Origin: Bimastos eiseni
Lineage: Eukaryota; Annelida; Clitellata; Crassiclitellata; Lumbricidae
DNA: 64,000 bases
Direction: 5' to 3'
Assembly (NCBI GenBank): GCA_959347315.1
Contig: OY365810.1
Location: 21,791,835 to 21,855,834 of the forward strand
Positions 44,501 through 54,015 of this stretch are shown one piece after another (position 1 is the first letter of the stretch; the number at the start of each line of letters is the position of its first letter). A program made the position numbers and the translations under genes. The notes beneath the pieces were generated by a model. It did no database searches, was not told the DNA's origin, and saw only the letters and a list, made by a program, of their open reading frames with translations.

Positions 44501-47500
44501 TAATGAGTTTAAAAAATAATTGATCAGAGCCTCTATTGCTTGCCAGGACAGAATGAAATGTTTACATTTCTGATCTACTGTAGCAAATTTTGTTTGATGT
44601 GACATACTTTAATTTGATTGTCATTATATATATGCAATATTTAGCAATGGGCTTTCATTTGATTGGTTGAACTTTAGACTCAACTTAAATAAAATGTCAG
44701 GGAATAATTACAAGGGACGTGACACTAGATTTGCTGCTTATTACTCTACAAGTTAGATCGTAGGGTAACATGTTACATGTTACGATTAAGTATCACGATA
44801 CTTTGGTATCGGCGATCTTTTTGCAGTATCGCAGTGTGTATCGTGATAGTTTTATTTGGTTGGTATCGTGTGTGTATCGCGATACTTTTTTTTAGCCAGT
44901 CATTGATACCAATTCTTTTTTCTCACCATAATAAAAATTTTAATATTTCTCTTCCACTTGAAATATTCGCGATCAAGAAATGGAGAGCAATAAATCATCG
45001 ATTCATAATGATCAGAAAATTGTCTCTTGTTGCTATCTACGATCTATGGTGTGAATGGAAGGAATCTATGAGTAATGAAATGACCGGATATATAGTGTTT
45101 TCTCCTCTACGCACATCCTTGAGTAGTAAAGTCAGCCCATATTTCATACGGAACTTTGGAACTTGGGGAGGTGTTCATCTCCTTATCCTATGCACTTGAG
45201 TGGGCAATGGACGAATCTCAAGCTCCTGGACATGAGGCCAGTGATATCACAGGACTTGCCGTTTACTTCCCAGCTTACTACTTGGTGACAGAGGCGAGCA
45301 AGCGCATTACCGATATAATAGGCCACCGTGTAGCACGCTTAATTGCGTAGTACACATTTTGAATTGATGGTTTTTCTACATATGGAAAAATGGTAGATTG
45401 TGACACCTTCATAATGCATGTAGGGGCCTATGTAAAAATAATTATCGTAGTTATTCTTAGTTTTTTATGTAAAAATTATTATTGTAATTATACTGTTTTT
45501 TGCTATGTGAAAATAATAATTATAATTATACTGATTTTTTATGCAAAAATAATATTGTAATTATACTGCTTTTTCTTTAGCACATGTTTTGTGTGAATAA
45601 ACAAAGATGTGCTTGTCCAAAAGTATTGGTGAAAGTTTTGGTATTGATACTGCAATACTTTTGAGAAAAGGTATTAGTATTGCAATACTTTTTGCGATGA
45701 CGTATTGGTATCGGTATTGCGATACTTTTTCCTAGTATTGTTAACAGCTCTGTCAACTAGCGCTCTATTGAGTGAACTTGATTTTAAAATTAAATGTACG
45801 CTGTCAAGGAACTACTGGACAGCAAGAGAGAACTTACCATCATGTTCTGAAGTTAAGATGACAGAGTCACTGACGTGCCAAGCAGTACTTTCATTTGTCA
45901 TTCTGGAGCTAAAATTCTCTTCTCGTGTACATTCACTGGGAGCGGTTCAAGCCCTATGTTTGTAATGAGTCTGATATCCATGTATATTTGTTTTAGTATG
46001 GTCACCAAGAGAGCCATGGAAAGTTTATTCCAAAGTCACACACAGCACTGACGAAATCATTGAATTTCAAGGCATCTTATTGGATGATTTAACAGGTTAT
46101 TGTTAACTTATTTCATATCACCTTTCAACCACTTGATTCTTTTGTTGCTTGATGAAGAACATGACAGCTGCCAGTCACTTTTCTGCATGTTCAACACCAC
46201 ACAGTGTAGACAGAATGAAAATGATACCTAATCCTTTCACATTCAATTTCTGGTAATTGGTCCCCATCCAGCTCTGAATGCAGGTTATACAATTTTGTTA
46301 ATCTTCCAATCTATGGGAAGTCCATTCCAGATGGTAGGTCCCACAACCGAGAAAGCCCGATGCTACATTATGGAAGTGCATGCGAAATGGAACATTTGCA
46401 ACAGCGAAGTGGTCGTCGACAAGTACTGGCTGAGATAAGGCGACACAGCTTCTGCATCATGGCTGGTCTCAAAAAGGGTGGAAGACTGGAGGTGTGCTGG
46501 TGCTGAGGGCTTTGTGGGTCAAAAACCCAAATTTAAATTTGATTCTGAATTCAATAGGAAACCAATGCAGCTGGTAAAATAAAACAGATTGGCTTGTTTG
46601 CAGTGGGACTTGCAGCAGTGCACGAGATTCCTTGAATGTTGAGTTGAAGGTCTCAAAGTTCCATAAAATTATAATCAAGATGAGCGAAGACAAGGGAACA
46701 AGCTTAGGTTTGCAACATATGTTGAGTGAGAGTCAACCTGATGTGATGTATTGCCCTGATGTGATAGAAACAAGTTTTACAAATGTTTTTTATCTGTGGT
46801 CGGAATGTGAGCTTACTGTCCAGAGTTACCAGAAGTGTTGTTGCAGTTTCTGATAATGTCACTGCGAGGTCAATGCTAGAAAGTGAAAGATAGAGAACGC
46901 AGGAGTTGGCATGAACTGAACATAATTAATATGCGTCTTTGACAGTTTACAAATAGTTATTAGCATATTTGGTAGCATTTATTCATTCATTCATTTCAAG
47001 AATTCATATAGTACCTCTTATGGTGAAAAACTACCATTATCTTCCTGTTCTAATGGAAAATAAAGTCTTTCTGAGCAATTATTTGCTTGACAATGGAAAA
47101 ACAAGTAACAACAAGGTGTCGTTTACTGTGGTTTTCAGCATCACTAGCTGTCAGTCAAGGCTGGTTCTGACCACATTTGGCAAACTTTTGATGTTTTTAT
47201 TCAGTCACTCATAGGTGCTACCCAGCGCAGCCACAGCTAGTAAGAAATAACTTTAACAGTTTACAAAAAGGCAGATAGGTCATTGTAAGGGGGAAGATGG
47301 AGGGCAATGCGGAAGGAGATGCATCGTTGAAATGGCGACCAGTGAAAGACATTGTGCATATAAGCTGAAACTGGTCAAATATAGGTATCTATGTCCAATA
47401 AGCCTGGCCGCAGAGCGAAGTGCGCAATCTAAATGCACCACTACGGCACAGGGAAGACCAGCCAGAAAAAATCTACAGTGATCAATTCTGCTGGCTACAA

Positions 47501-50491
47501 AGGCATGAACGAGGGTTACTGAAGCCTCAAAGGTAATTGAGCATATAACTTCCTATGTTGACGCAGCTGACAATAGCAGTTATGGACTGTTATGCATAAC
47601 CTGGTTGAAATGCTGCGAGGGACTAAGCTCCTGGTCAAGCAATACACCTAGATCTTGCACAACATATGAAAAGGTAATGTGAGGATAGGTCTCAGCCAGG
47701 ATCTGCATATCCACTTCAGCCAGGCTCCTATGACTGCCATTCTATATGAATTCTGTACAATACAGGTATGGTGTGGTTGAAAAATAACACCAGGTTATGA
47801 CCAGTTGAAGAGAAGGGTCAACCTACTCTACAGATGATTCTTCCTGTCGAATGATTTTTTCAACCATTCAAACTTTTTCAGCTATTGGTTGCTGCCCAGC
47901 TGCATAGATTCTGGGTTTTAAATGCACGTTTACATGTATACGACTATACATACATAATTAAAATCACTTACATATGTACATACATACCAGTATTGTATTG
48001 TATTATGTTGTACAAACATGCATACATATGCACAGAAGAGGGCAACCAAGGAAAGTGAGCACATGTATATATTTAACTGACAGGCTGTGTTGTTTTATAG
48101 CATCTTTAATGTTTCATAATATGAGACTATCCCGCAATTATGAACATGGTCTTGTTCTTGTGTCACCCCTTATTGTATGACATCTTGATTATTCTTCTGT
48201 AATCCATTGTTTTTTGGTGTTTCAGAACCTATCCTTCAGTGGTCTCTTGGCACTACTGTGAATAACATGCCATTACAGGACAACAGTGCTATGTTGCTTA
48301 CTCAAAGTACTTGTGCTTTGGATGTTGTGATAATTGTGAAACAAATAAGAGCAGGCAAGCCCTTACACTATGATTTTACTGCCATAAGTGTGCATTCTAA
48401 AGGTTAAAGTCCTTATCCTTGATAGTCAAGCTTTAGCAAGGCAGTCTCTTCCCCAGCCAGTTACTACATAGGGAATGTAGAGTAATGGATAACACACTGG
48501 CATGAAGAACAGTGGGATACAAGATCGATTCTGGCTACCCAATGATGTTGAATAGTCCTTCCATTCTCTAGGCAGAGGCTAAATTGAATGTAGGATGTGA
48601 TGAGAGCCCTGCATGGCTACTATGCATTTATATTCGACTTCTATAATGACTTATAATTATCCATTTATACTATACTTGTGGGGCACGGTGACATTAGTGG
48701 GATGTTTGGTGCCTTGGGTTTGGAGGATTGCAGGTTTGAACCCACTCCAAGTTACTGCATAGCGACCTTCGACAAGTTGCTCACTCATAATTGTCTGGGA
48801 GGAAGGCAACGGGAAACCACCTCACTCACCTTCTTCCCGGGTGGTGTAAAGCCAAATGGACTTGCACTTCGGGCAGAGGACTCATCATCATCATCACTAT
48901 ACTTGTTATAATACTGCTGTGTGTCAGTTTGAATATGATAAAGAAAATTATTATTTATTGATATTACATATGGGACCATGCAGGTAGATTTCCAAATATA
49001 CTACAATTGACCAATGTAATGATTCATTAGACATAATTGTTTGCATTTTGGTCTACTGAGCTACATACAGTCTACTCTACGTAGTTAGAAAAACATGCCA
49101 AGTACAAGTATAACTTAAGATACCGTATATACTCGACTATAAATCGATTCAAGTATAAGCCGAAGTGCAATTTTTGGACAAAAATAACGTCCAAAATCAA
49201 TGGCTCGAATATAAGTCAAACCCATTAAATCAATAATGAGTGATAAATCGAGAGGTATAGCCTGATATCTGCTGTCTTTTGGCCGAGAAGTTCATCGGGT
49301 TTCTCCGCGAAATATATATTTTATTATGGACAGATCAATATTAACGCTTGCGGCCACCATAAATCGAGAGCTAAAGCCTGATATCTACTGTCTTTCGGCC
49401 GAGAAGTTCGACAGATTTCTCCACGAAATAATTATTACAATGGGCAGATCAATATTAATGCATACGGCCGTCATAAATTAAGATATACAGTTTGATATCT
49501 GCTGTTGAATGTTAAATATTCGGTCCGAAAATTTCCATCATTTTGTCTCTCGAGTATAGGTCGAAAGACCTATTTCGCCGTCCTGAACGAGTCTTGAATT
49601 TCTCGACTTATAGTCGAATATATACGGTATGTAAAACTAAAACATAAACAGCTTGAGAATGAGGATTTTTTTAAATCCAAAACTGGATTTGTTTTATCCA
49701 AACCTAGGTATATGCTTTGATAAAACATTAGAGAACTTTATTACACTGCCAGCAAATGCACAATTGTTTGCAAGAGGTATAAAAAATTGCATCCATTTAA
49801 ATAATGTTATATAGCATTTGTGTAATAAAAGCTCTCTTGGCAAAGACATGAACTCTAGTTAGGAAAGGTCCTGTGACCTTGATTATTTGTGTATGGGTTG
49901 ACCTTTTGGGGAGGGAGAAAGTCATGAAGGATGCGACATGGGTTCAATGGGACTGAATGGAAAAGATATGTTGCATCCCTTTGAAGGCTTTGACTTCTCT
50001 TCACTTGAAATGTAACTCACTGTTTATTTTTTAATTAAGATTTCAAGTGCAGATTAATTACACTTTTAACAGAATGATTCAATTTCTTCAGGTTTAAATA
50101 GTTTTAATATTTTTCACCTATAATTCCACTATAGTTCATCATTCTATTATTGTGTCTTTGAAATAGATGTGCATAGATGTTCTTGTTATTTTACTGTGAA
50201 TGTTGCATACAATTTTAAAGTTAAATTGTCTCTGCACGAGAGACAGTGTAAAAGCACTTTTGCGAAATCTTTAAGGCACTGTGGTTGTTCTGAGAAATTA
50301 GAATGTATGAATTATGTGTAAAAGCACTTTTATTAAATATTTAAAGTGTTGTAAAAAAATTCTTAGAAATTTGATTACTCGAATTATGCCTTTTTGTGAT
50401 GTTTCAGGAGACCCTGTTTATTTTGGAGTAACAAAGTCAGCATTTGCTGATGGGAATGTCCAATGGTTCAGCATGGTTAATCCGTGTCCAG
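31775..50491 (+). CDS. Gene B: seven-exon model, unknown protein (both ends open)
   Basis: Exons are 31775-31816, 32459-32520, 37641-37748, 43577-43631, 45997-46095, 48226-48402 and 50408-50491. Every junction is GT/AG, and all six phase joins are compatible, giving 627 nt (208 full codons) with no stop. Recognisable pieces are KYIECPSPNGRFFLPEDQ, VDKIELLFNNRSWEF, WSPREPWKVYSKVTHSTDEI, EPILQWSLGTTVNNMPLQ and VYFGVTKSAFADGNVQWFSM. The composition (Trp, Tyr, Phe and spaced Cys, alternating beta-strand-like hydrophobics) suggests beta-sheet domains, possibly extracellular. No membrane segment is seen in these exons, and no family was recognised. Introns of 0.6-5.9 kb are full of transposon fossils. 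Two further exons at 61495 and 62938 may continue it. Exon 1 and exon 4 are the least certain. Confidence 0.6.
32156..32375. repeat. ~44-bp AT-rich tandem array, five copies
   Basis: Each unit holds caattttaaaattaaaattg (itself nearly palindromic) and cctgctttcattgattgaag. Five diverged copies end about 85 bp before gene B exon 2. Confidence 0.85.
32459..32520 (+). CDS. Gene B, exon 2
   Basis: Acceptor ttattgttgatttcag, donor CAGCTG|GTATAT. Reads DKYIECPSPNGRFFLPEDQL and ends in phase 0. The peptide looks like folded protein, not repeat. It lies just downstream of the 44-bp tandem array. Confidence 0.6.
32578..32706. repeat. CATT/CATC microsatellite cluster
   Basis: Runs of cattcatt and ccatccat interrupted once near 32652-32677 by unique sequence (gggaaatacttgaaattagc). 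Confidence 0.9.
33600..34125 (+). pseudogene. hAT transposase fossil (GTF2IRD2-like), internally deleted
   Basis: Shifting frames give LVRNLKQEQTTIGKPFKKLQ (near 33727), CILDIVRIVYPKSKK (near 33862), FENISLSRRTVVRCIDVISE (near 33908) and QLLNEIKTLKWF then SLALGDS (near 33980-34032). This is the block just before the first catalytic Asp of the hAT transposases related to GTF2IRD2. The sequence then jumps directly to a hAT-type 3' end (gtggccctcc...ggttgcctgcctctg, 34055-34125). The rest of the transposase is missing. Stops and frameshifts show that it is dead. The 5' terminus was not located. Confidence 0.6.
34126..34789. other. Gene B intron 2, unassigned
   Basis: No element recognised. Open frames at 34161-34500 on the minus strand lack motifs. 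Confidence 0.35.
34790..36235 (-). pseudogene. CR1/L2-like LINE reverse transcriptase fossil
   Basis: On the minus strand the RT regions appear in order. They are an early region (SDIGGKGSHS, ENVVEQLKWLKLTKVHE, near 35890-35780) and a GLPQGIVLG motif near 35560. Next is NDIDDRILSTICKF, then the eroded active-site box (PHAKLFRAAGDETEV where FADDTKLF is expected, near 35460). The thumb follows (LFNWEKISVIHMGRE near 35340) and KVNKEERDLGVIMHKSSKH near 35270. The C-terminal tail comes last (SSRVAEWWNSLDDSAVTAFK near 34915, ending about 34790). Multiple stops and frameshifts are present, and loss of the catalytic Asp pair means no activity. Confidence 0.8.
36073..36118. repeat. (TA)n microsatellites
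   Basis: Two TA runs (36073-36087 and 36095-36118) separated by gtttatg. Confidence 0.9.
36236..37640. other. Gene B intron 2, unassigned
   Basis: No exon or element recognised with confidence before the exon at 37641. Confidence 0.35.
37641..37748 (+). CDS. Gene B, exon 3
   Basis: Strong acceptor (aatgtttttatttcag) and donor GAATTT|GTAAGA bound exactly 36 codons, reading NIRCIVTPKLKRFTVDKIEL then LFNNRSWEFSIAYTEF. Phase 0 at both ends matches the neighbours. Confidence 0.65.
37749..39322. other. Gene B intron 3, first part
   Basis: An open frame at 38005-38220 follows an acceptor-like site but lacks a donor and a family motif. The GA-rich microsatellite at 38475-38571 (units gagaga and gagacaga) lies in here. 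Confidence 0.35.
38475..38571. repeat. (GA)n/(GACA)n microsatellite
   Basis: About 97 bp of gaga with interspersed gacaga units. It opens Arg/Glu and Ser/Leu pseudo-frames on the two strands. Confidence 0.95.
39323..39620 (-). pseudogene. MULE-type transposase C-terminal fossil
   Basis: The minus strand reads NNSVEGWYSSFQANTGSNHP, then NIWKFIGFIQSEQALQQVHA, then TQALAGHAPQL. The 'NN.VEGWH..F......HP.IW.F...L..EQ' pattern is the C-terminal hallmark of animal MULE (Mutator-like) transposases found with FLYWCH-type fingers. Only this end is present. It lies 200 bp from a GGGGGCAATTGACC-type terminus (39815), but a link between the two is not shown. Confidence 0.6.
39815..39872 (+). mobile_element. 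One-sided terminus, GGGGGCAATTGACC family
   Basis: Reads gtgcaattgaccaggggggg, then caattgacctaggggcaattgaccgtgggg: three copies of the word that reiterates at both ends of the element at 30034-30836. The partner end was not found. Confidence 0.5.
39873..41602. other. Gene B intron 3, unassigned
   Basis: No exon fitting the gene B phase was found. A GC-richer block at about 41080-41600 (ending at the LTR-like unit) may be the remnant of an LTR element interior, but no gag, protease or polymerase motif is visible. Confidence 0.3.
41603..41775. mobile_element. Possible solo LTR (TGTGACGATC...GATCGTGACA)
   Basis: A 173-bp unit starts tgtgacgatctt and ends aaggatcgtgaca, near-perfect inverted termini of TG...CA type, a length seen for short Gypsy LTRs. 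No 5-bp target duplication (tagaa versus ccatt), no primer-binding site and no coding region were seen, so the call is tentative. Confidence 0.3.
42285..42530 (+). pseudogene. LINE RT C-terminal fragment
   Basis: Reads KIWKNKSVSNRTKFRLIVAL, then VWPVATYGGKAWPLKK, then EKRIQAFENKCVRKMMRISW. The 'LV.PV..YG.EAW.L.K......AFE.KCLRK.LRISW' block follows the RT domain of endonuclease-encoding LINEs such as the one at 27055-29015, and may be a 3' piece of that family. It ends where the Tc1 fossil begins. Confidence 0.8.
42545..42810 (+). pseudogene. Tc1-like transposase fossil, same family as 23417-24792
   Basis: The C-terminal third of a transposase, with at least one frameshift and a TAG in place of Trp: FQLDGARCHTSAVTVMWLD (near 42555), then HIENL*SIL (near 42669), then VYKDPEPNNVDQLKRRLQRA (near 42705). 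The last string matches VYKDPEPKTPAQLKRRLRKA of the nearly intact element at 23651-24709. The Arg after DGA supports CGA as the ancestral codon at the TGA in that copy. Confidence 0.8.
42811..43349. other. Gene B intron 3, unassigned
   Basis: Nothing recognised; overlapping open frames at 43121-43372 on the two strands have no motif. Confidence 0.35.
43350..43417. repeat. 34-bp tandem duplication
   Basis: Two copies (43350 and 43384) of a unit starting tggcatactgatt and ending cagagcag, with two base differences. Confidence 0.85.
43577..43631 (+). CDS. Gene B, exon 4
   Basis: Strong acceptor (tatttttattttttag), weaker donor ACAA|GTCAGT. Reads NDDYVFSISRENLTSELT plus one base, which completes Ile with the next exon. 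Confidence 0.5.
43862..43950 (-). repeat. LINE 3'-end copy with ATCAA tail
   Basis: The block atacttgatatagcacccct, then tcatgatatctactcagaggcgctca, is shared with 60652-60700 (atacttgatatggcgcccct...). In both, an atcaat-type simple repeat lies at the outer side, as expected for the 3' end of a CR1/L2-like LINE on the minus strand. Confidence 0.6.
44765..45750. mobile_element. Non-autonomous element with AGTATCGCGATACC-rich ends
   Basis: The left end region (44780-44895) has tatcgcgatacttt / gtatcgtgatag words. The right end (45620-45745) has ggtattgcgatactttttcc and agtattgcaatac words and closes ctagtattgttaacagc. The reiterated GTATCGCGATAC-type words resemble transposase-binding clusters. 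The centre carries an inverted copy of the tRNA-like repeat (45085-45352). A truncated relative lies at 19935-20482 in opposite orientation. Exact termini and target duplication are not resolved. Confidence 0.55.
45085..45352 (-). mobile_element. SINE-like repeat, family 1, inverted copy
   Basis: The reverse complement matches 20196-20482 over most of its length (gtgctacacggtggc, atcggtaatgcgcttgctcgc, gggaagtaaacggcaagtcc, gatatcactggcc, tgactttactactcaa). The region that should carry the B box (gttcgaatcc) is missing here, so this copy could not be transcribed from its own promoter. Confidence 0.65.
45997..46095 (+). CDS. Gene B, exon 5
   Basis: Acceptor tatatttgttttag, donor TTAACAG|GTTATT. 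After two bases of a split codon it reads WSPREPWKVYSKVTHSTDEI then IEFQGILLDDLT. The other two frames hit stops. The final G joins AA of the next exon to make Glu. Confidence 0.7.
46250..46860 (-). pseudogene. CR1/L2-like LINE C-terminal fossil
   Basis: The minus strand reads, with frame changes, LDSKLTFRPQIKNICKTCFY, then HIRAIHHIRLTLTQHML, then LHWFPIEFRIKFKFGFLTHK. The 'HRAFSVVGPTIWNGLPIDWK' tail follows near 46330. This is the thumb and C-terminal tail of a CR1/L2-type RT. The tail is shared with the copy at 60625-61129. It lies inside gene B intron 5, antisense to the gene. Confidence 0.75.
46990..47220 (+). repeat. Dispersed repeat, copy 1 (also at 54390)
   Basis: Shares about 190 bp with 54390-54565, including ctaatggaaaataaagtctt then tctgagcaatt, aagtaacaac and gatgtttttattcagt. 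It has AATAAA but no coding frame; type unknown. Confidence 0.65.
47222..47760 (-). pseudogene. LINE RT fossil, second family
   Basis: The minus strand reads EVDMQILAETYPHITF, then VVQDLGVLLDQELSPSQHFN, then TLVHAFVASRID, with broken frames. This is the region of many CR1/Jockey-type reverse transcriptases that follows the active site. No catalytic motif remains. Confidence 0.65.
48226..48402 (+). CDS. Gene B, exon 6 (largest)
   Basis: Acceptor tgttttttggtgtttcag, donor TCTAAAG|GTTAAA. Encodes 58 full codons: PILQWSLGTTVNNMPLQ, then LTQSTCALDVVIIVKQIRAG, then KPLHYDFTAISVHSK. It has alternating hydrophobics and one Cys. It is the strongest single exon of the gene by length and splice quality. 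Confidence 0.75.
48674..48895 (+). mobile_element. tRNA-derived SINE, family 2
   Basis: A tRNA-like head (ggggcacggtgacattagtg) with a B box ggtttgaaccc (48733-48743) is followed by a body (cgaccttcgacaagttg, ggcaacgggaaaccacctca) and ends in a tcatcatcatcat run. The 5' tRNA head, unrelated body and simple-repeat 3' end make a standard SINE. The second copy is at 53822-54015, inverted. Confidence 0.75.
49120..49630. mobile_element. MITE with ATACCGTATATACTCGACTATAA ends
   Basis: The left end ataccgtatatactcgacta and the right end tagtcgaatatatacggtat are inverted repeats, extending with interruptions through the 'tataagtcga' words. The interior contains three diverged units about 115-120 bp apart, starting near 49242, 49362 and 49475 (taaatcgaga, cctgatatctgctgtc). 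No coding frame is present. Target duplication is unclear (TA is possible). Confidence 0.7.
50408..50491 (+). CDS. Gene B, exon 7
   Basis: Acceptor tgtgatgtttcag, donor TCCAG|GTCAGT. Completes Gly from the previous exon and reads DPVYFGVTKSAFADGNVQWF then SMVNPCP plus one base. The next exon must supply two bases. A candidate at 52810-52913 fits the phase but its peptide is unconvincing. Confidence 0.7.
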
Positions 50492-51849
50492 GTCAGTAGC
50501 TAATTTTTTCAGGCTGAAGTTTGATTAAGCAATATGTTTATTTAGCGATTGTGGGAATGGCATAACAGTTGAATCAGTTGTTGCCTCTATTTCACCAAAT
50601 ATTTAAGTGAATGCAGTTGATTTTGACACTCCCAGCTCTAAAAAATAGTTAAAATTGTACTTTCTATGTAATTAAAATTGTACTTTCTATTAGAGCATAA
50701 CCGAGTAGACAATTTCCACCGAGTACCGACTCCAAATATTTGGATGAACTATTTGCTGGATCCGAGTACGAACCGAATAGTAGTGGCAAATCTGGCCAGC
50801 AACTGGCAGCGAGTACCATTGATAGGCAAAGGGTAGTTAACCTGCCACATGCACAGCTACGGAGAACTATCTATAGTCAATGCAGAGTCTATAGCAATAT
50901 CCTTCATATAGCGTATCGTCGTGCCCTAGGCTATGACAATATATTTATTATTTAATAACTTTATTTATGAAAAAAATTAAAAACCTTGTTATAAAATTTG
51001 AAGTATGAAGTTATCAACGTCTTTACTCTCTAATGTTTATCTCTGTTTATAACGTGGTTGGAGCCAATTCAAGTGGAAAAATTACTGATTTGGTTGTCAC
51101 CTGGGAATATAACCAAAGGAAATTAAAATATATATATTAATATAATTATTTTAAAGAAAATTCAATGGAATATTAAGTTCTTGTTTAATTAATCAATAGC
51201 TTTTCAGTAAGTTCGTTAGTGTAAATTTATTTGATGAAAAAATATTATTTTATCCAAAAAATTATTTTATTAAAGAAGTTATTTTTAGTTATTTGCGGGT
51301 GTAATATTTGCTGAGGCGAATACTTCCGAATAGTCCAATATTCGGCCGAGACAAATGTCCAAGGTGATTTCCGGTTATGCCCTACTTTCTATGTAATGAT
51401 GAGTGTTAGATTTTAATTTGTGGTGAAAGGGAACAGTCTTGTAAAGCACCCTAAAAGTAGCTTTCTACTGACGACACTCTGTAACTGGTCATCACTTACA
51501 ATTACAAGACAATGAAAACAGCTTGCATGTTTGTAGGTGCATATTATGTTGACATTTACTATTTTGCCTTTGAATAACTCACATTGCTCGCTGAATGCTC
51601 AGATTGCATGAAGGCCATTACTAATGAGCTCCTGCAGATATGCAGATACTGATAGATTCCCATCCTAAGCTGACATTGGACACGCTATCACTGTTCAGAT
51701 TTTCTGGGCTATATAGCATTGAAGAAGAGGAACAATGGAGGAGGTGGTTTTTCACACACAGATGGTATAGAAGACCCTGCATCTGGCTTATCTCTCTGCT
51801 ACCGAGTCTGTCGATGACAGCATTCTTCAAAAACAAAAAGTGCTCTGTC
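50492..51849. other. Gene B downstream intron, unassigned
   Basis: No exon accepted. An open frame from 51637 (after ctcctgcag) has the right phase, but its peptide (GLYSIEEEEQWRRWFF) looks no more like gene B than like a decayed transposon fragment. Confidence 0.3.
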
Positions 51850-51926
51850 TAGGCCAACTGTTATCACTAGAGAATGGTAGGCCAACTGTTACCACAAGAG
51901 AATGGTAGGCCAACTGTTACCACAGC
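51850..51926. repeat. 28-bp tandem repeat, 2.7 copies
   Basis: Units taggccaactgttaccacaa then gagaatgg start at 51850, 51878 and 51906, with few differences. Confidence 0.9.
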
Positions 51927-52809
51927 ACTAAGCCACTGACTTTCATGATCTTTCAATATGGGGTTTGACATTATGATAACCTGAAGTCTTACTTACATGT
52001 AAAATCTCGATAACAAATGCCCTAACATTGTCCAAATCATTCAGTAACAATGAACCTACAGATGTAAAAGTTAATTAACTTGATTTTATATGGCAACCAT
52101 ATTTGGCCTCGACTCTACTCATTTTTCAATCGATTGATTGCTGATAGCCATCCCCATCGCTTGCCCTGAGTGCCATGCCATTTAAGGTCCCAGTGTGTGA
52201 ATCATGCGTGCTGGTCGGAGATTTTTAACTCTCTGAAATAAGCCAGCATCAGTAAATGAACCACGATTAACACTCTCTCTTGCAAAGAGGCGTATGAGAC
52301 GTACCTGCATCTTACTCGTGTAACTAACTGGGCTAGCATTGCATATGCAGGCCCGCCGGGAAGAGGGGTCTGGGCAAATGCCCAAGGCCGGGTCCCGGTC
52401 CATTTTCAATTTTCTCATTGTGCCTGAAAACGGCTTAGAGGCCCGTGATTGCCCTGCATAAGGGCGAGGATTTCTGTGACTGCTTTGCCTAGGGGCCCAG
52501 AATTTATGTTGGTGGCCCTGTGCTTACGTGTGAACTTTTAAAACATTTTGAATTATGGTGGTGATTTTTTGCTGTGCTGAAATGGTAAATAAAATGGAAA
52601 TATTAAAATCCACTGAGGATTATATGGTATTGTCTGGTTGCATCTTAGTCCCTAACCCTGTTATAGGTTGGGTATGATTTATGTGTGTTAGTGTGGCTAG
52701 AGAGTTTTTCCAATTCCTTCAAACAGCTACATTAGTGGTTCACAGAATGATTGTGACTTAGCAACGGACATATTATGAATCTGGCCTCATTAATATCTAG
52801 TTTTTTCAG

Positions 52810-52913
52810 AATTACTATTTAGCCTGAAGAGCCAGCATCGGCTGTTGGGACTGGTTTGTGACACAGATAGGTTCAGGCAGCTTGACACAGTGCTACATAT
52901 TTTAGTTGAGAAG
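52810..52913 (+). CDS. Weak candidate exon of gene B
   Basis: Acceptor tctagttttttcag and donor GAGAAG|GTGTGG bound 104 nt. The sequence completes Glu from the exon at 50408 and ends in phase 0, as the exon at 61495 requires. It reads LLFSLKSQHRLLGLVCDTDR and so on. Both phases fit, but the peptide shows no clear relation to the other exons. Confidence 0.2.
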
Positions 52914-53821
52914 GTGTGGTCTATTTATTGTCTGCTGGGGTATGTCATGTACAGCTTTGGTTACCTTACCAGGTACACATCAACCCTGTGTGTCTGACTG
53001 CTGCAGTCATTGTTGGGCTAACAGATAGCTGAAGCTGTGTCTGCTGCAGGGAGGAAGAGTGGTTATTAATCACTGATGTCATCCTATTGCATGTCTTTTA
53101 TGAGTATATTAGTCAGTAATGTGTAAAAACTGTGTTATTTAAACAAACTCATGGAAATTAACCTGTATGAGCTTGCTTTTGGTATTCAGGTGTTATATTT
53201 AATATTTATTTTAATATCTATTGTCTTATGCTGTCAAAAATATCAAAGAACAAAAGTATTTTGCAATAAATGTTGCAAGTTTTATTAGTGCAGTAAATTT
53301 GATTAACATAATTGACAATATAGCAACATATTTAAGAATTTTGTAGGTTATTTAAAAAAATTCAGTCGACAATGTTCTGACCCAATGGAGCATTGAAACT
53401 GCAATTTCTCCTTATTAAACTGCATCTAAAAAATATGCCTTGTGTGAATATCTACACCTTAAAGAAGGGTTCAACTTGTAGTCTCGAAAATAAGACAAGT
53501 GGCATACAACTTTAACTGGAAGGATTACTGATGCTCAAAATGTAGCAGGCATCGGTTGATAAGACTTATACTGCTTTCAACCAATGCTTTCCGAACAGTC
53601 TATTTTGAAGCCGAAATGACAGCCTTTCTCATTGCCACACTAATGGAACTGTGAGTTTTACTGTGAGTGTTGGGGACATGTCTGAGAGAAAGTAATGGCC
53701 ATTGTTTCGAGTCCTATAGCAAGACAGCTATCTGTCTTTTAGTTCATGTTTATTTTAAATATGTTTTTGTGCAAAGAATGTGTTAATACTGTGTTAGCAC
53801 TTAGTTGTCTTAGTTTAATAA

Positions 53822-54015
53822 TAATGATGATGACGAGTCCTCTGCCCCAAGGGCAGGTCCATTTGGCTTTACACAACCCAGGGATGAGGTGAGTGAGGTG
53901 GTTTCCCGTTGCCTTCCTCACAGACAGTTATGGGTGAACAACTTGTCCAAGGTCGGTACGCAGTGAATCGGGGTGGGTTCGAACCTGCAATCCTCCAAAC
54001 GCAAGGCACCTCACT
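53822..54015 (-). mobile_element. tRNA-derived SINE, family 2, inverted copy
   Basis: Inverted relative of 48674-48895. Shared words, read on the plus strand, are gatgatgacgagtcctctgc, ggtgagtgaggtggtttccc and caacttgtccaaggtcg. The B box appears as ggttcgaacc. The B box is better preserved here than in the other copy. Confidence 0.75.

Noticed and set aside
48441..48640. Possible third tRNA-like SINE (gatcgattctggc as B box)
   Set aside because: Only a weak B-box resemblance; no second copy found and the body matches neither SINE family.
51637..51852. Possible gene B exon after ctcctgcag (DMQILIDSHPKL... EEEEQWRRWFF)
   Set aside because: Phase fits, but the donor is ambiguous, and the Glu/Arg/Trp-rich part could equally be a decayed Harbinger-type fragment. 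Too weak for either call.
52320..52520. GC-rich gcccgccgggaag block, possible rRNA or MITE
   Set aside because: No match to rRNA that I recognise, and the partial inverted words near both sides were too weak to define an element.
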